Of a stretch of 64,000 nt of DNA, positions 16,705-26,942 are shown in pieces. Made by a program: the position numbers and the translations under genes. Position 1 is the first letter of the stretch. Every line of letters begins with the position of its first letter. The DNA is from Mycolicibacterium helvum. Lineage in GTDB: Bacteria > Actinomycetota > Actinomycetes > Mycobacteriales > Mycobacteriaceae. The notes beneath the pieces are model-generated. The model made no database searches, was not told the origin of the DNA, and worked only from the letters and a program-made list of their open reading frames with translations. The stretch covers positions 2,976,001 to 3,040,000 of the forward strand of contig NZ_AP022596.1 of NCBI RefSeq assembly GCF_010731895.1, written 5' to 3'.

Positions 16705-17967
16705 TTGTCGATCGAAGAGGTCGAGGTTCTCGTCGTGGGGGCGGGGCAGGCGGGGATCGCGATGAGCGAGCACCTCGGTGCGCAGCGCGTGCCGCACCTC
16801 GTCGTGGAGCGCGACCGCATCGCCGAACGATGGCGGTCGTGGCGGTGGGACTCCCTGGTGGCCAACGGCCCGGCGTGGCACGACCGCTTTCCCGGACTCG
16901 AGTTCGAGCTGGCCCCTGATGCTTTCGCCGGCAAGGACGAAGTCGCCGACTACCTCGTCGCGTACGCGAACAAGATCGCTGCTCCGATTCGCACGGGCGT
17001 CACGGTGACGTCGGTGCGGAAACTGCAGGGGCGGGCGGGCTTTCGCGTCGAGACGTCCGACGGCACCATCGATGCCCGGTTCGTCGTCGCCGCCACCGGT
17101 GCCTTTCAGAAACCGGTCATCCCGGCGGTCGTCCCGGACAGCGCCGGGATCCATCAGCTGCACTCCAGCTCTTACCACAACCCACAGCAGCTACCTGCCG
17201 GAGCCGTGCTGGTGGTCGGTGCCGGCTCGTCCGGGGTGCAGATCGCCGACGAGCTGCGGCAATCCGGCCGGGACGTGTATCTCGCGGTCGGTCCACACGA
17301 CCGCCCGCCCCGAAGCTATCGGGGCCGCGACTTCTGCTGGTGGCTGGGAGTTCTGGGCAAGTGGGACATGGCCGCGCCCCCACGCGGCGCTGAACACGTG
17401 ACGATCGCGGTCAGTGGCGCGCAGGGCGGACACACCGTCGACTTTCGTAACCTGGCGGCCAGCGGGATCACGCTGTTGGGGATGGCTGGTCCGTACGAAA
17501 ACGGTGTCATGAGCTTTGCGCCGGATTTGCGCACCAACATCGAAAGTGGTGACGCGAACTACCTTTCGATGCTCGACGAGGCGGATGCCTACATCGCCCG
17601 CAACGGACTGGACCTGCCCGAGGAACCCCAGGCACGCGTCTTCGGCCCCGATCCTGACTGCATGACCAACCCGATCGGTTCACTCGACCTGGGCGCAGCC
17701 GGCATCACGTCGATCATCTGGGCCGTCGGTTTCGCGTTTGACTTCGGCTGGCTTCAGGTCGACGCCTTTGACGACACCGGCCGCCCCCGCCATCAGCGCG
17801 GTGTGTCAGCCGAGCCCGGCGTCTACTTCCTGGGGCTGCCGTGGCAGTCCCGTCGCGGATCGAGCTTTATCTGGGGTGTCTGGCATGACGCCAAATATCT
17901 GGCCGACCAGATCGCGATCCAGCGCAGCTATCTTGCCTACGATGCACCTCTGCTCGCCGATCACTAA
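16705..17967 (+). CDS. FAD/NAD(P)-dependent flavin monooxygenase (CzcO/FMO-like)
   Basis: A ~420-residue two-dinucleotide-fold flavoprotein: GAGQAG at residues 12-17 for FAD and GAGSSG at 172-177 for NADPH. Between them lie an ATGAFQKP motif and LHSSSYHNP, at the place of the FMO fingerprint. This fits the YUCCA/FMO-like group (often annotated as flavoprotein CzcO), which oxygenates N, S or carbonyl carbon. TTG 16705 is preceded by GGAGG at 5 bases and gives MSIEEVEVLVVGAG; ATG 16663 has no good ribosome-binding site. It is the first gene of the six-gene operon. Confidence 0.72.
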   Translation: MSIEEVEVLVVGAGQAGIAMSEHLGAQRVPHLVVERDRIAERWRSWRWDSLVANGPAWHDRFPGLEFELAPDAFAGKDEVADYLVAYANKIAAPIRTGVTVTSVRKLQGRAGFRVETSDGTIDARFVVAATGAFQKPVIPAVVPDSAGIHQLHSSSYHNPQQLPAGAVLVVGAGSSGVQIADELRQSGRDVYLAVGPHDRPPRSYRGRDFCWWLGVLGKWDMAAPPRGAEHVTIAVSGAQGGHTVDFRNLAASGITLLGMAGPYENGVMSFAPDLRTNIESGDANYLSMLDEADAYIARNGLDLPEEPQARVFGPDPDCMTNPIGSLDLGAAGITSIIWAVGFAFDFGWLQVDAFDDTGRPRHQRGVSAEPGVYFLGLPWQSRRGSSFIWGVWHDAKYLADQIAIQRSYLAYDAPLLADH

Positions 17968-18000
17968 CTGCGCCAAAATGATTAGAGAGGATTGTGGTCG

Positions 18001-18444
18001 ATGAGTGACGCGACACCGACTGGAGCCACGCACACGCGCATCCGGCCGTTCAACACCAAAGACACCTACCCCGAGCAGAACCTCGACAATGATCTCTGCC
18101 AGGCAGTGATTGCAGGTGGTGTGGTGTACCTCCGCGGGCAGATCGGTCAGGATCTCGACACCCGCGAGTCGGTAGGCATCGGAGACGTCGAAGCGCAGGC
18201 CGAGAAGGCGATGGCCAATATCGCGATGCTGCTCGATGAGGCGGGGAGCAGCCTCAAGGACATCGTCAAGGTGACGGTCTATCTCGTCGACATCCGCTAC
18301 CGCGAAACGGTATACCGCGTGATGGGGCGCTGGCTCAAGGGCGTATACCCGGTCTCCACCGGGCTGGTCGTCGACGCGCTGGCCCGCCCCGAATGGCTGG
18401 TGGAGATCGACGCCACCGCGGTACTCAGCCGGGATCCGTCGTGA
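18001..18444 (+). CDS. RidA-family enamine/imine deaminase
   Basis: A 147-residue YjgF/YER057c/UK114 protein with a ~20-residue N-terminal extension. The conserved C-terminal segment ALARPEWLVEIDATAV carries the Arg expected to bind the substrate carboxylate. RidA proteins hydrolyse reactive enamines/imines to ketones plus ammonia, either as housekeeping or as dedicated catabolic enzymes such as RutC. The operon position argues for a dedicated step. ATG 18001 has GAGAGG 10 bases upstream. The stop overlaps the next start by GTGA. Confidence 0.83.
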   Translation: MSDATPTGATHTRIRPFNTKDTYPEQNLDNDLCQAVIAGGVVYLRGQIGQDLDTRESVGIGDVEAQAEKAMANIAMLLDEAGSSLKDIVKVTVYLVDIRYRETVYRVMGRWLKGVYPVSTGLVVDALARPEWLVEIDATAVLSRDPS

Positions 18445-19109
18445 CGTTCTCACTGGTGGTACGAGACGGCGCAGCGTTCGGCATGGTGGTGTGCTCGTCG
18501 AGTCCCGCGGTCGCCTCCCGGTGTGTGCACCTGCGCGCCGGTGTAGGAGCGGTCGCCAGTCAGAACGTCACCAACCCGCATCTGGGCGTGCTGACACTGA
18601 ATGCGCTTGCCGGCGGGGCCGATGCGGCTTCCGCACTCGAGAAGACCGTCGCCGGTGAGCCATACGCCGACCACCGGCAACTGATCGTCGTCGACTCGTC
18701 GGGCGGCACCGCGATCCACACCGGTGCGAAGGCGTTGGGCACCCGGCACGAGAGGCAGACCGAGAACGCAGCGGCCGCGGGCAATATGCTCGCCGACCGC
18801 GCGGTCATCGATGCGCTACTCGAGGGTTATCGCGACTCCGCCGCATCCACGACTGAACGGCGAATGCTGGACGGTCTCGCCGCCGCTCTGGCAGCGGGTG
18901 GTGAGGCGGGACCGGTGCATTCCGCCGGACTCCAGGTGGTCGAGGACGTGCCGTGGCCGGTCACCGACCTTCGCGTCGACTGGCACGATGATCCGATCGG
19001 TGAGCTGCACCGGTTGTGGCAGGTCTGGGAGGAGCAGAAGGCCGACTACCGCACGCGCGCAATCGATCCCACTGCTGCACCGTCGTATGGAGTGCCGGGG
19101 GATCTATGA
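18441..19109 (+). CDS. DUF1028 (Ntn-hydrolase-like) family protein
   Basis: A 222-residue DUF1028 protein beginning TFSLVVRDGAAFGMVVCSSSP, with the family GVGAVASQNVTNPHLG segment at about residues 35-50. I recall this family as having an Ntn-hydrolase-like fold and clustering with peptidases and RidA proteins; no activity is established to my knowledge. The GTG start overlaps the ridA stop (GTGA), and its own stop overlaps the M20 start (ATGA), so it is fixed in this operon. An amide- or peptide-hydrolysing role is inference. Confidence 0.75.
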   Translation: MTFSLVVRDGAAFGMVVCSSSPAVASRCVHLRAGVGAVASQNVTNPHLGVLTLNALAGGADAASALEKTVAGEPYADHRQLIVVDSSGGTAIHTGAKALGTRHERQTENAAAAGNMLADRAVIDALLEGYRDSAASTTERRMLDGLAAALAAGGEAGPVHSAGLQVVEDVPWPVTDLRVDWHDDPIGELHRLWQVWEEQKADYRTRAIDPTAAPSYGVPGDL

Positions 19110-20281
19110 TCGCCGCACTCGACGAGACCGTCCGCTCCGCGATCGATCGCGCGCGCGATCGAATCCTCGCGCTGTCGCACGATTTGCACGCACATCCCGA
19201 GATCGCTTGGGAAGAGGTCCGGTCCTGCGCCCGGGTGGCGAGCGACCTGGCTGATGCGGGATTCACCATCGAGGAGAATTTCACCGGTCTACCAACGGCC
19301 TTCCTGGCTCGGCGTGGAACCGGGCCACTCCACCTCGCGGTGTGCGCCGAGTACGACGCGCTGAAGGGGATGGGGCACGCATGCGGTCACAACGTGATCG
19401 CCGCGATCTCAACGGGTGCGGCAGTCGCCCTCGCACCGTACGTCGATGACCTCGGTGTCACGCTGTCGGTGTTCGGCACCCCCGCAGAGGAGGGCGGTGG
19501 CGGAAAGATCGAGATACTGGACCGCGGTGGATTCGTCGGTGTGCACGCGGCTGCCATGGTGCACCCCGGGCCGGTCGACGTGGCCCGTGCCGAGCCGTAC
19601 GCCGTGTCGCACAGTCACATCCAGTACGACGGAAGGGCCGCTCACGCGGCAGCCTATCCGGATCGGGGAGTGAACGCCGCTGACGCCTTCACCATCGCTC
19701 AGGTGGCGATCGGCTTGCTGCGCCAGCAGTTCCCTCACGATGTCCGCGTGCACGGAGTGATGACCAATGGCGGAGAAGTGCCGAACGCCATCCCGCAGCG
19801 CACCGAGGGCCGCTGGTACGTGCGGGCGGGCACGCTGGCCGAACTCGCGGGCCTCGAGCAACGAGTCAACCGGTGTTTCGAGGCCGGTGCGCTCGCGACG
19901 GGTTGCGAACTGACGATCACTCCGGAAAGCAAGCCATACGCCGAGTTTCGTACCGACGAGGGCTTGCTGGCCGGCTACGTGCGGCGAGCCGAAGAGCTCG
20001 GCAGGCGCTTCAGTTCCGGTTCCGATTCGCTGATGAACCGTGCATCCACCGATATGGGCAATGTCTCCCAACATATTCCGGCGATTCACCCCTACATCGG
20101 GATCGACTCGCTACCCGCGGTCAACCACCAAGTCGAATTCGCGGCGGCGGCCATCTCTGCGGCCGCCGACAGAGCCGCAGTCGACGGCGCTCAGGCGCTG
20201 GCGCTTACCCTTCTGGACGCGGCGTCCGACCCCGAAACCCGGCAGCGCCTGATAGAGGCGGCGGAAGGCGATGTGCGATGA
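19106..20281 (+). CDS. M20-family amidohydrolase
   Basis: A 391-residue M20D-type metallohydrolase. Metal-site motifs are AEYDALKGMGHACGHN, the PAEEGGGGK catalytic Glu region, MVHPG, and a C-terminal NHQVEFA carrying the last His. The lid/dimerisation domain starts around YDGRAAHAAAYPDRGVNAADA. Relatives remove acyl groups from N-acyl amino acids or p-aminobenzoyl-glutamate. The ATGA overlap with DUF1028 fixes the start at 19106. It may release an amino acid for the following aspartase. Confidence 0.8.
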   Translation: MIAALDETVRSAIDRARDRILALSHDLHAHPEIAWEEVRSCARVASDLADAGFTIEENFTGLPTAFLARRGTGPLHLAVCAEYDALKGMGHACGHNVIAAISTGAAVALAPYVDDLGVTLSVFGTPAEEGGGGKIEILDRGGFVGVHAAAMVHPGPVDVARAEPYAVSHSHIQYDGRAAHAAAYPDRGVNAADAFTIAQVAIGLLRQQFPHDVRVHGVMTNGGEVPNAIPQRTEGRWYVRAGTLAELAGLEQRVNRCFEAGALATGCELTITPESKPYAEFRTDEGLLAGYVRRAEELGRRFSSGSDSLMNRASTDMGNVSQHIPAIHPYIGIDSLPAVNHQVEFAAAAISAAADRAAVDGAQALALTLLDAASDPETRQRLIEAAEGDVR

Positions 20282-21681
20282 CCGTACGCGTGGAACACGA
20301 TCTGCTCGGCGACTGCGAGGTCCCCGCCCTTGCGTATTACGGGGTGCACACCGCGCGCGCTGTCGAGAATTTCCCGATCACCGGCATCCCCATCGCACGG
20401 TACCCGGAACTGATCGTTGCGCTGGGCTGCGTGAAATTGGCAGCCGCCCGCGCCAACCACCGGTTGGGGTTGCTCAACGCCGAACGGGCAGATGCCATCG
20501 TTTCGGCCTGCCAGGAGCTCAAGTCCGGCATGTTGCACGACCAGTTCGTCGTCGATGTCATCCAGGGTGGTGCCGGCACGTCGACGAACATGAACGCCAA
20601 TGAGGTCATCGCCAACCGGGGCCTGGAATTACTCGGATACCAGCGGGGGCAGTACGCGCATCTGCACCCCCTCGAACACGTCAACCTCGGACAGAGCACC
20701 AACGATGTCTATCCGACTGCGCTGAAGATCGCGCTTCAGTTCGCGGTTCACCGGTTACAACGTGCGATGACTGAACTTGTTGCGGCGTTCGCGGACAAGG
20801 CTGTCGAGTTCGGCGGACATCTGAAGATGGGGCGTACCCAGCTGCAGGATGCGGTCCCGATGACGCTCGGTCAGGAGTTCGGTAGTTACGCGGTGATGGT
20901 GGGTGAGGATGCTGACCGATTGGGTGAGGCCGCCACACTGATCTGCGAGATCAATCTGGGCGGCACCGCGATCGGCACCGGCCTCAACGCGCACCGTGGA
21001 TATGCCGAGGCGGTGTGTGAGGAGTTGTGCGCTACCACCGAATTGCCGTTGGTGACCGCATCGAACCTCGTGGAAGCCACCCAGGACGTCGGTTCGTTCG
21101 TACAACTGTCTGGCGTGCTGAAGCGAACCGCGGTCAAATTGTCGAAGATCTGCAACGATCTGCGGCTGCTGTCATCGGGTCCGCGGGCCGGCCTGGGTGA
21201 GATCAATCTGCCTGCCGTACAGGCGGGTTCGAGCATCATGCCGGGCAAGGTGAACCCGGTGATTCCCGAAGTCGTCAATCAGGTGGCCTTCGAGGTGATT
21301 GGCAATGATGTCGCGATCAGCATGGCTGCCGAGGGCGGTCAGTTGCAGCTCAACGCCTTCGAACCGATCATCGCGCACAGCCTGTTCGAATCCTTGACCC
21401 ACCTGACGGCCGCATGTGACACCCTGCGGAAGCGCTGTGTGGTGGGGATAACGGCCAATGTCGCTCGTATGCGCGCCACGGTCGATCAGTCCATCGGTCT
21501 GGTGACGGCGCTCAACCCGTATATCGGTTACGAGGCAGCGACCAGGCTTGCGGCCGATGCACTGAACTCTGATTCCGATATCGCATCACTTGTCCTCGAT
21601 CGCGGGCTGCTGACAGCCTCGGAGCTGGAGAAGATTCTGCAACCGCACAATCTGACCGGGCCGCGGCACGGGGGCAGTTGA
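20278..21681 (+). CDS. aspA: Aspartate ammonia-lyase
   Basis: A 467-residue aspartase/fumarase-superfamily lyase. The NMNANEVIANRGLELLGY segment and the SS-loop signature GSSIMPGKVNPVIPEVVNQ are characteristic of aspartase rather than fumarase, as is GQSTNDVYPTALKIA. Expected reaction: L-aspartate to fumarate plus ammonia, feeding the TCA cycle. ATG 20278 overlaps the M20 stop (ATGA), although the frame is open far upstream. An aspartase inside a catabolic operon suggests that the pathway delivers aspartate or an N-substituted aspartate. Confidence 0.82.
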   Translation: MTVRVEHDLLGDCEVPALAYYGVHTARAVENFPITGIPIARYPELIVALGCVKLAAARANHRLGLLNAERADAIVSACQELKSGMLHDQFVVDVIQGGAGTSTNMNANEVIANRGLELLGYQRGQYAHLHPLEHVNLGQSTNDVYPTALKIALQFAVHRLQRAMTELVAAFADKAVEFGGHLKMGRTQLQDAVPMTLGQEFGSYAVMVGEDADRLGEAATLICEINLGGTAIGTGLNAHRGYAEAVCEELCATTELPLVTASNLVEATQDVGSFVQLSGVLKRTAVKLSKICNDLRLLSSGPRAGLGEINLPAVQAGSSIMPGKVNPVIPEVVNQVAFEVIGNDVAISMAAEGGQLQLNAFEPIIAHSLFESLTHLTAACDTLRKRCVVGITANVARMRATVDQSIGLVTALNPYIGYEAATRLAADALNSDSDIASLVLDRGLLTASELEKILQPHNLTGPRHGGS

Positions 21682-22472
21682 TGACGGGCATCGTGACCAT
21701 CGGCATCGCACAGTGGCTGGCGCGATGCGGTGAGCCGGCCCGAAATCTGGACGACGCGCTGCGACTCGTCGGGGAGCTCGGGGAACGGGGCTGCGACCTC
21801 ATCGTGCTGCCGGAGCTGTGGCCCTGCGGATACAACCCGGCGACGGTGGCCAGTGACGCGCGCAATGCCGCTGAGCCACTTGATGGTCCGCGTGGTCTGG
21901 CATTGGCGGACGCTGCGCGCACCCACAACGTGTGGTTGTTCGCGGGCACGGTGCCGGAGTTGAGCGCGGACCGGATCTACAACACCGCGCTGTGCTATCG
22001 ACCGGATGGTGCGCTCGTCGGCACACACCGCAAGGTGCACCTCTACACACCGCTCGGCGAGCACGAGGTCTTCGCGGCCGGCGAGCGAGCCACGGTTATC
22101 GACGTCGACGGCGTCGGCGCGGTGGGCATGAGTACCTGCTTCGACGGTGATCATCCCGCGTACGCGCGTTCGCTGCACGACGCCGGCGCCCGCGTCGTGA
22201 TTGCTCCATGCGCTTACGAGGTCGCGACCGAATCGTGGTGGGATATCTTGTATCCCGCCAACGCGCTGGCCAACGGCCAATGGTGGATCATGGCGAATCA
22301 GTGCGGTGACGATCTACTGGGCAAGAGCCGGATCATCGCGCCGGACGGGGCGATCGTGGCGCAGGCACGGCGGGTTGGCGACAGCGACGGCGCCGACCTG
22401 ATCGTGGCTGCGGTGGACCTCGCCGCGGGCGTTCAGGCTGCCGAACTCACCGCGGGAGCCCTGTGGTCTTGA
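21681..22472 (+). CDS. Nitrilase-superfamily carbon-nitrogen hydrolase
   Basis: A 263-residue CN-hydrolase with a clear catalytic triad: Glu45 in LPELWPCG, Lys118 in HRKVHLY and Cys153 in MSTCFDGDHP. The size and lack of a transferase domain fit an amidase or N-carbamoyl amidohydrolase branch rather than a true nitrilase. ATG 21681 overlaps the aspA stop by one base; TTG 21678 is possible. It is the last gene of the operon and converges on ddn. It probably cleaves a primary amide or carbamoyl group of a pathway intermediate. Confidence 0.8.
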   Translation: MTGIVTIGIAQWLARCGEPARNLDDALRLVGELGERGCDLIVLPELWPCGYNPATVASDARNAAEPLDGPRGLALADAARTHNVWLFAGTVPELSADRIYNTALCYRPDGALVGTHRKVHLYTPLGEHEVFAAGERATVIDVDGVGAVGMSTCFDGDHPAYARSLHDAGARVVIAPCAYEVATESWWDILYPANALANGQWWIMANQCGDDLLGKSRIIAPDGAIVAQARRVGDSDGADLIVAAVDLAAGVQAAELTAGALWS

Positions 22473-22515
22473 TGCCATCGGATGGCCGGCCGAACGCTAG
22501 GCGCGCTGAACGGCT

Positions 22516-23374
<859 letters not shown>

Positions 23375-23381
23375 GCGAGCA

Positions 23382-24554
<1,173 letters not shown>

Positions 24555-24555
24555 C

Positions 24556-24569
24556 TAGAACACGTTTCA
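24556..24569. promoter_or_regulatory. KstR operator upstream of fadA5
   Basis: TAGAACACGTTTCA fits the KstR consensus TNNAACNNGTTNNA at every fixed position. It lies 10 bases before the fadA5 ATG and overlaps its predicted -10 hexamer. KstR represses cholesterol genes and is released by 3-oxo-steroid acyl-CoA metabolites. Confidence 0.9.
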
Positions 24570-24634
24570 TTACTCTGACAAGCGAGGATGCTTTTGCGCC
24601 TTTTGTCTGCGGTGAAGCCATGTTTTACTGGCAC

Positions 24635-24648
24635 TAGAACACGTCATA
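24635..24648. promoter_or_regulatory. Imperfect KstR-like site upstream of cyp125
   Basis: TAGAACACGTCATA matches the KstR consensus except for GTC in place of GTT. It is only 11 bases before the chosen cyp125 ATG, so this divergent promoter region carries two sites 79 bases apart, one per gene. It may be a weaker site giving cyp125 a different repression threshold. Confidence 0.65.
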
Positions 24649-24659
24649 TTGAGGAGTGC

Positions 24660-25904
24660 ATGAGCATGCCAACCCCCAACATCCCGCCCGGCTTCGATTT
24701 CCTGGACCCGGATCTGTGTGTGCAGCGGCTGCCAGTCGAGGAACTCGCCGAGCTACGGCGGGTCGCGCCGGTTTGGTGGTGCGAACAGGCTATCGGCAAG
24801 GGCGGATTCAACGACGGCGGCTACTGGGTCGTCACCAAGCACAAGGACGTCAAAGAGGTCTCGCGCCGTAACGACGTCTTCCTCAGCTCGCCCAACACCG
24901 CGATCCCGCAGTTCCCCGATGAGATGGCGCGTGAAGACATCGACCTGCAAAAGGTCGTAATGCTCAACATGGACGGCGAGTACCACGACCGGTTGCGCCG
25001 GATCATCTCCAAGGGGTTCACCCCGAGGGCCATCGGGGCGCTGCGCGAGGAGCTCGACCGGCGGGCCCAGATCATCGCCAAGGAAGCCTCCGCTCAGGGC
25101 GGCGGCGACTTCGTCGAGCAGGTGGCCTGCGAGCTGCCGCTGCAGGCGATCGCCGATTTGCTGGGCGTGCCCCAGGACGATCGCGCCAAGCTGTTCCGCT
25201 GGTCGAACGAAATGACCGGTAACGGCGACGAAGAATTCGACGTCGACCCCAAGCAGTCCTCGATGGAGGTGCTGGCCTACGCCATGCACATGGCCGAGGT
25301 GAAGGGCAAGAATCCTGGCGATGACATCGTCACCGCGCTGATCAACGCCGACATCGACGGCGAGAAGCTCTCCGATGACGAGTTCGGCTTCTTCGTCATG
25401 ATGCTGGCCGTCGCCGGCAACGAGACCACCCGCAATTCGATCACCCACGGGATGATCGCCTTCGCCAACAATCCTGACCAGTGGGAGCTCTACAAGAAGG
25501 AACGCCCGGAAACCGCGGCGGATGAGATCGTCCGGTGGGCCACCCCGGTCACCGCCTTCCAACGCACCGCTGCCGAGGATGTCGAGCTGTCCGGCGCGCA
25601 GATCAAGCAGGGCCAGCGGGTGGTGATGTTCTATCGCTCGGCCAACTTCGACGAAGACGTCTTCGAGGATCCGCACGCGTTCAACATCCTGCGCAATCCG
25701 AACCCGCACGTCGGCTTCGGCGGCACCGGGGTGCACTACTGCGTCGGGGCGAACCTGGCCAAGATGACGATCAACCTCATCTTCAACGCCATCGCCGACC
25801 ACATGCCCGATCTCACCTCGGTCGGCACACCCGAACGGCTACGTTCGGGGTGGCTCAACGCCATCAAGCACTGGCAGGTCGACTACGTCGGCACATCGGC
25901 CTAA
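24660..25904 (+). CDS. cyp125: CYP125, cholesterol/cholest-4-en-3-one 27-hydroxylase
   Basis: A 414-residue cytochrome P450 closely resembling Rv3545c. It has the N-terminal NIPPGFDFLDPD, I-helix AGNETTRNS, ExxR in the DEIVRW region, and heme ligand Cys361 in FGGTGVHYCVGANLA. It oxidises the terminal side-chain carbon (C26/C27) to start side-chain degradation. The frame is open from 24588, but that start would place the KstR-like box inside the gene. ATG 24660 follows GAGGAG and gives the family N-terminus. First gene of the cyp125-ltp2 operon. Confidence 0.93.
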   Translation: MSMPTPNIPPGFDFLDPDLCVQRLPVEELAELRRVAPVWWCEQAIGKGGFNDGGYWVVTKHKDVKEVSRRNDVFLSSPNTAIPQFPDEMAREDIDLQKVVMLNMDGEYHDRLRRIISKGFTPRAIGALREELDRRAQIIAKEASAQGGGDFVEQVACELPLQAIADLLGVPQDDRAKLFRWSNEMTGNGDEEFDVDPKQSSMEVLAYAMHMAEVKGKNPGDDIVTALINADIDGEKLSDDEFGFFVMMLAVAGNETTRNSITHGMIAFANNPDQWELYKKERPETAADEIVRWATPVTAFQRTAAEDVELSGAQIKQGQRVVMFYRSANFDEDVFEDPHAFNILRNPNPHVGFGGTGVHYCVGANLAKMTINLIFNAIADHMPDLTSVGTPERLRSGWLNAIKHWQVDYVGTSA

Positions 25905-25934
25905 GCATTTCGTAGGAATCAAGGAGGATTCTCC

Positions 25935-26942
25935 GTGGACTTCAGTCCGGACGAAGGGCAGCAGGCCGTCACCGATGTGGTGACGTCCGCGCTGGAGCGG
26001 GACAACAGCTGGGACGCGCTGGTCACGGGCGGCATCGTGGCGTTCGGCGTCCCGGAGCGGCTCGGCGGTGACGGTCTGGGGCTAGCCGAGATCACCTCGG
26101 CGCTCACTCAGATCGGCAGGTTCGGCAACGTCAGTCCTGCGTTTGCGACCCTGGGTCTGGGCCTGCTTCCGTTGCTGGACTTGGCCTCCGACTCTCAACA
26201 GGATCGCTACCTGGCCGGTGTCGCCAAGGGCGCGGTGCTGACCGCCGCGCTGAACGAGCCGGGGCGCTCGTTGCCGGAGCGGCCCGCCACGCGGCTGACG
26301 GACGGCAAGCTCAACGGCACCAAGGTCGCCGTTCCCTATGCGGAGCAGGCGGACTGGATCGTCGTCAGCACCGACAGCGGTGTGGTCGTGGTCTCGCCCA
26401 AGGCCGCCGGCGTGAGCTTGACGAAGACTCCGACGGCGACTCACTCCGACGAGTACGTCGTCACCTTCACCGACACTCCGGTCGCCGACGCCGATGTGTT
26501 GGGCGGCAACGACTCCGTGCATCGGGTCAATCAGCTGGTGCTGGCCGCCGTCGGCGCATACGCGGCCGGTCTGGTGGCGGGTGCGCTGAGGCTCACCGCC
26601 GACTACGTCGCCACCCGCGAACAATTCGGCAGGCCGTTGTCGACGTTCCAGACCGTCGCCGCCCAGCTCGCCGAAATCTATATCGCCTCGCGAACCATCA
26701 CGTTGGCGTCGACATCGGTGTCCTGGTTGCTGTCGGAGGGCCGGGACGCGTCGGATGATCTTGACGTCCTTGGTTACTGGGTGACATCGCAGGCGCCCCC
26801 GGTCATGCAACTGTGCCACCATCTGCACGGCGGGATGGGGATGGACATCACCTATCCCATGCACCGCTATTACTCGTCGATCAAAGACCTGACCCGGCTG
26901 TTGGGCGGTAAGGCACACCGCCTCGAACTGGTTGGAGCGTAA
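25935..26942 (+). CDS. chsE1: ChsE1 (FadE28), acyl-CoA dehydrogenase subunit
   Basis: A 335-residue acyl-CoA dehydrogenase-fold subunit, shorter than the usual ~380 and typical of the non-catalytic-base half of mycobacterial heteromeric steroid ACADs. ChsE1-ChsE2 forms an alpha2beta2 enzyme dehydrogenating the three-carbon side chain of 3-oxo-4-pregnene-20-carboxyl-CoA. The C-terminal LHGGMGMDITYPMHRYYSSIKDL region resembles the ACAD FAD/CoA contact segment. The GTG start at 25935 follows AAGGAGGA. Its stop directly abuts the chsE2 ATG. Confidence 0.9.
   Translation: MDFSPDEGQQAVTDVVTSALERDNSWDALVTGGIVAFGVPERLGGDGLGLAEITSALTQIGRFGNVSPAFATLGLGLLPLLDLASDSQQDRYLAGVAKGAVLTAALNEPGRSLPERPATRLTDGKLNGTKVAVPYAEQADWIVVSTDSGVVVVSPKAAGVSLTKTPTATHSDEYVVTFTDTPVADADVLGGNDSVHRVNQLVLAAVGAYAAGLVAGALRLTADYVATREQFGRPLSTFQTVAAQLAEIYIASRTITLASTSVSWLLSEGRDASDDLDVLGYWVTSQAPPVMQLCHHLHGGMGMDITYPMHRYYSSIKDLTRLLGGKAHRLELVGA

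Noticed and set aside
19873-21681. 602-residue extended aspartase
   Set aside because: The extension overlaps the M20 hydrolase out of frame; ATG 20278 overlaps the M20 stop by ATGA and gives a normal aspartase length.
10216-21681. Ectoine/diaminobutyrate degradation pathway
   Set aside because: Class III aminotransferase, aldehyde dehydrogenase, amidohydrolase and aspartase would fit, but the diagnostic ectoine hydrolase (M24 peptidase) and EutABC/DoeB-type genes are absent.
16705-21681. Aspartate to nitrosuccinate to nitrite (CreE/CreD-type) system
   Set aside because: A flavin monooxygenase and an aspartase-superfamily lyase are both present, but the lyase has true aspartase signatures and the other four genes are hydrolytic, so catabolism is the simpler reading.
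4558-22515. Mobile island with integrase or IS ends
   Set aside because: No transposase, integrase, tRNA or matching direct repeats were found at either border.
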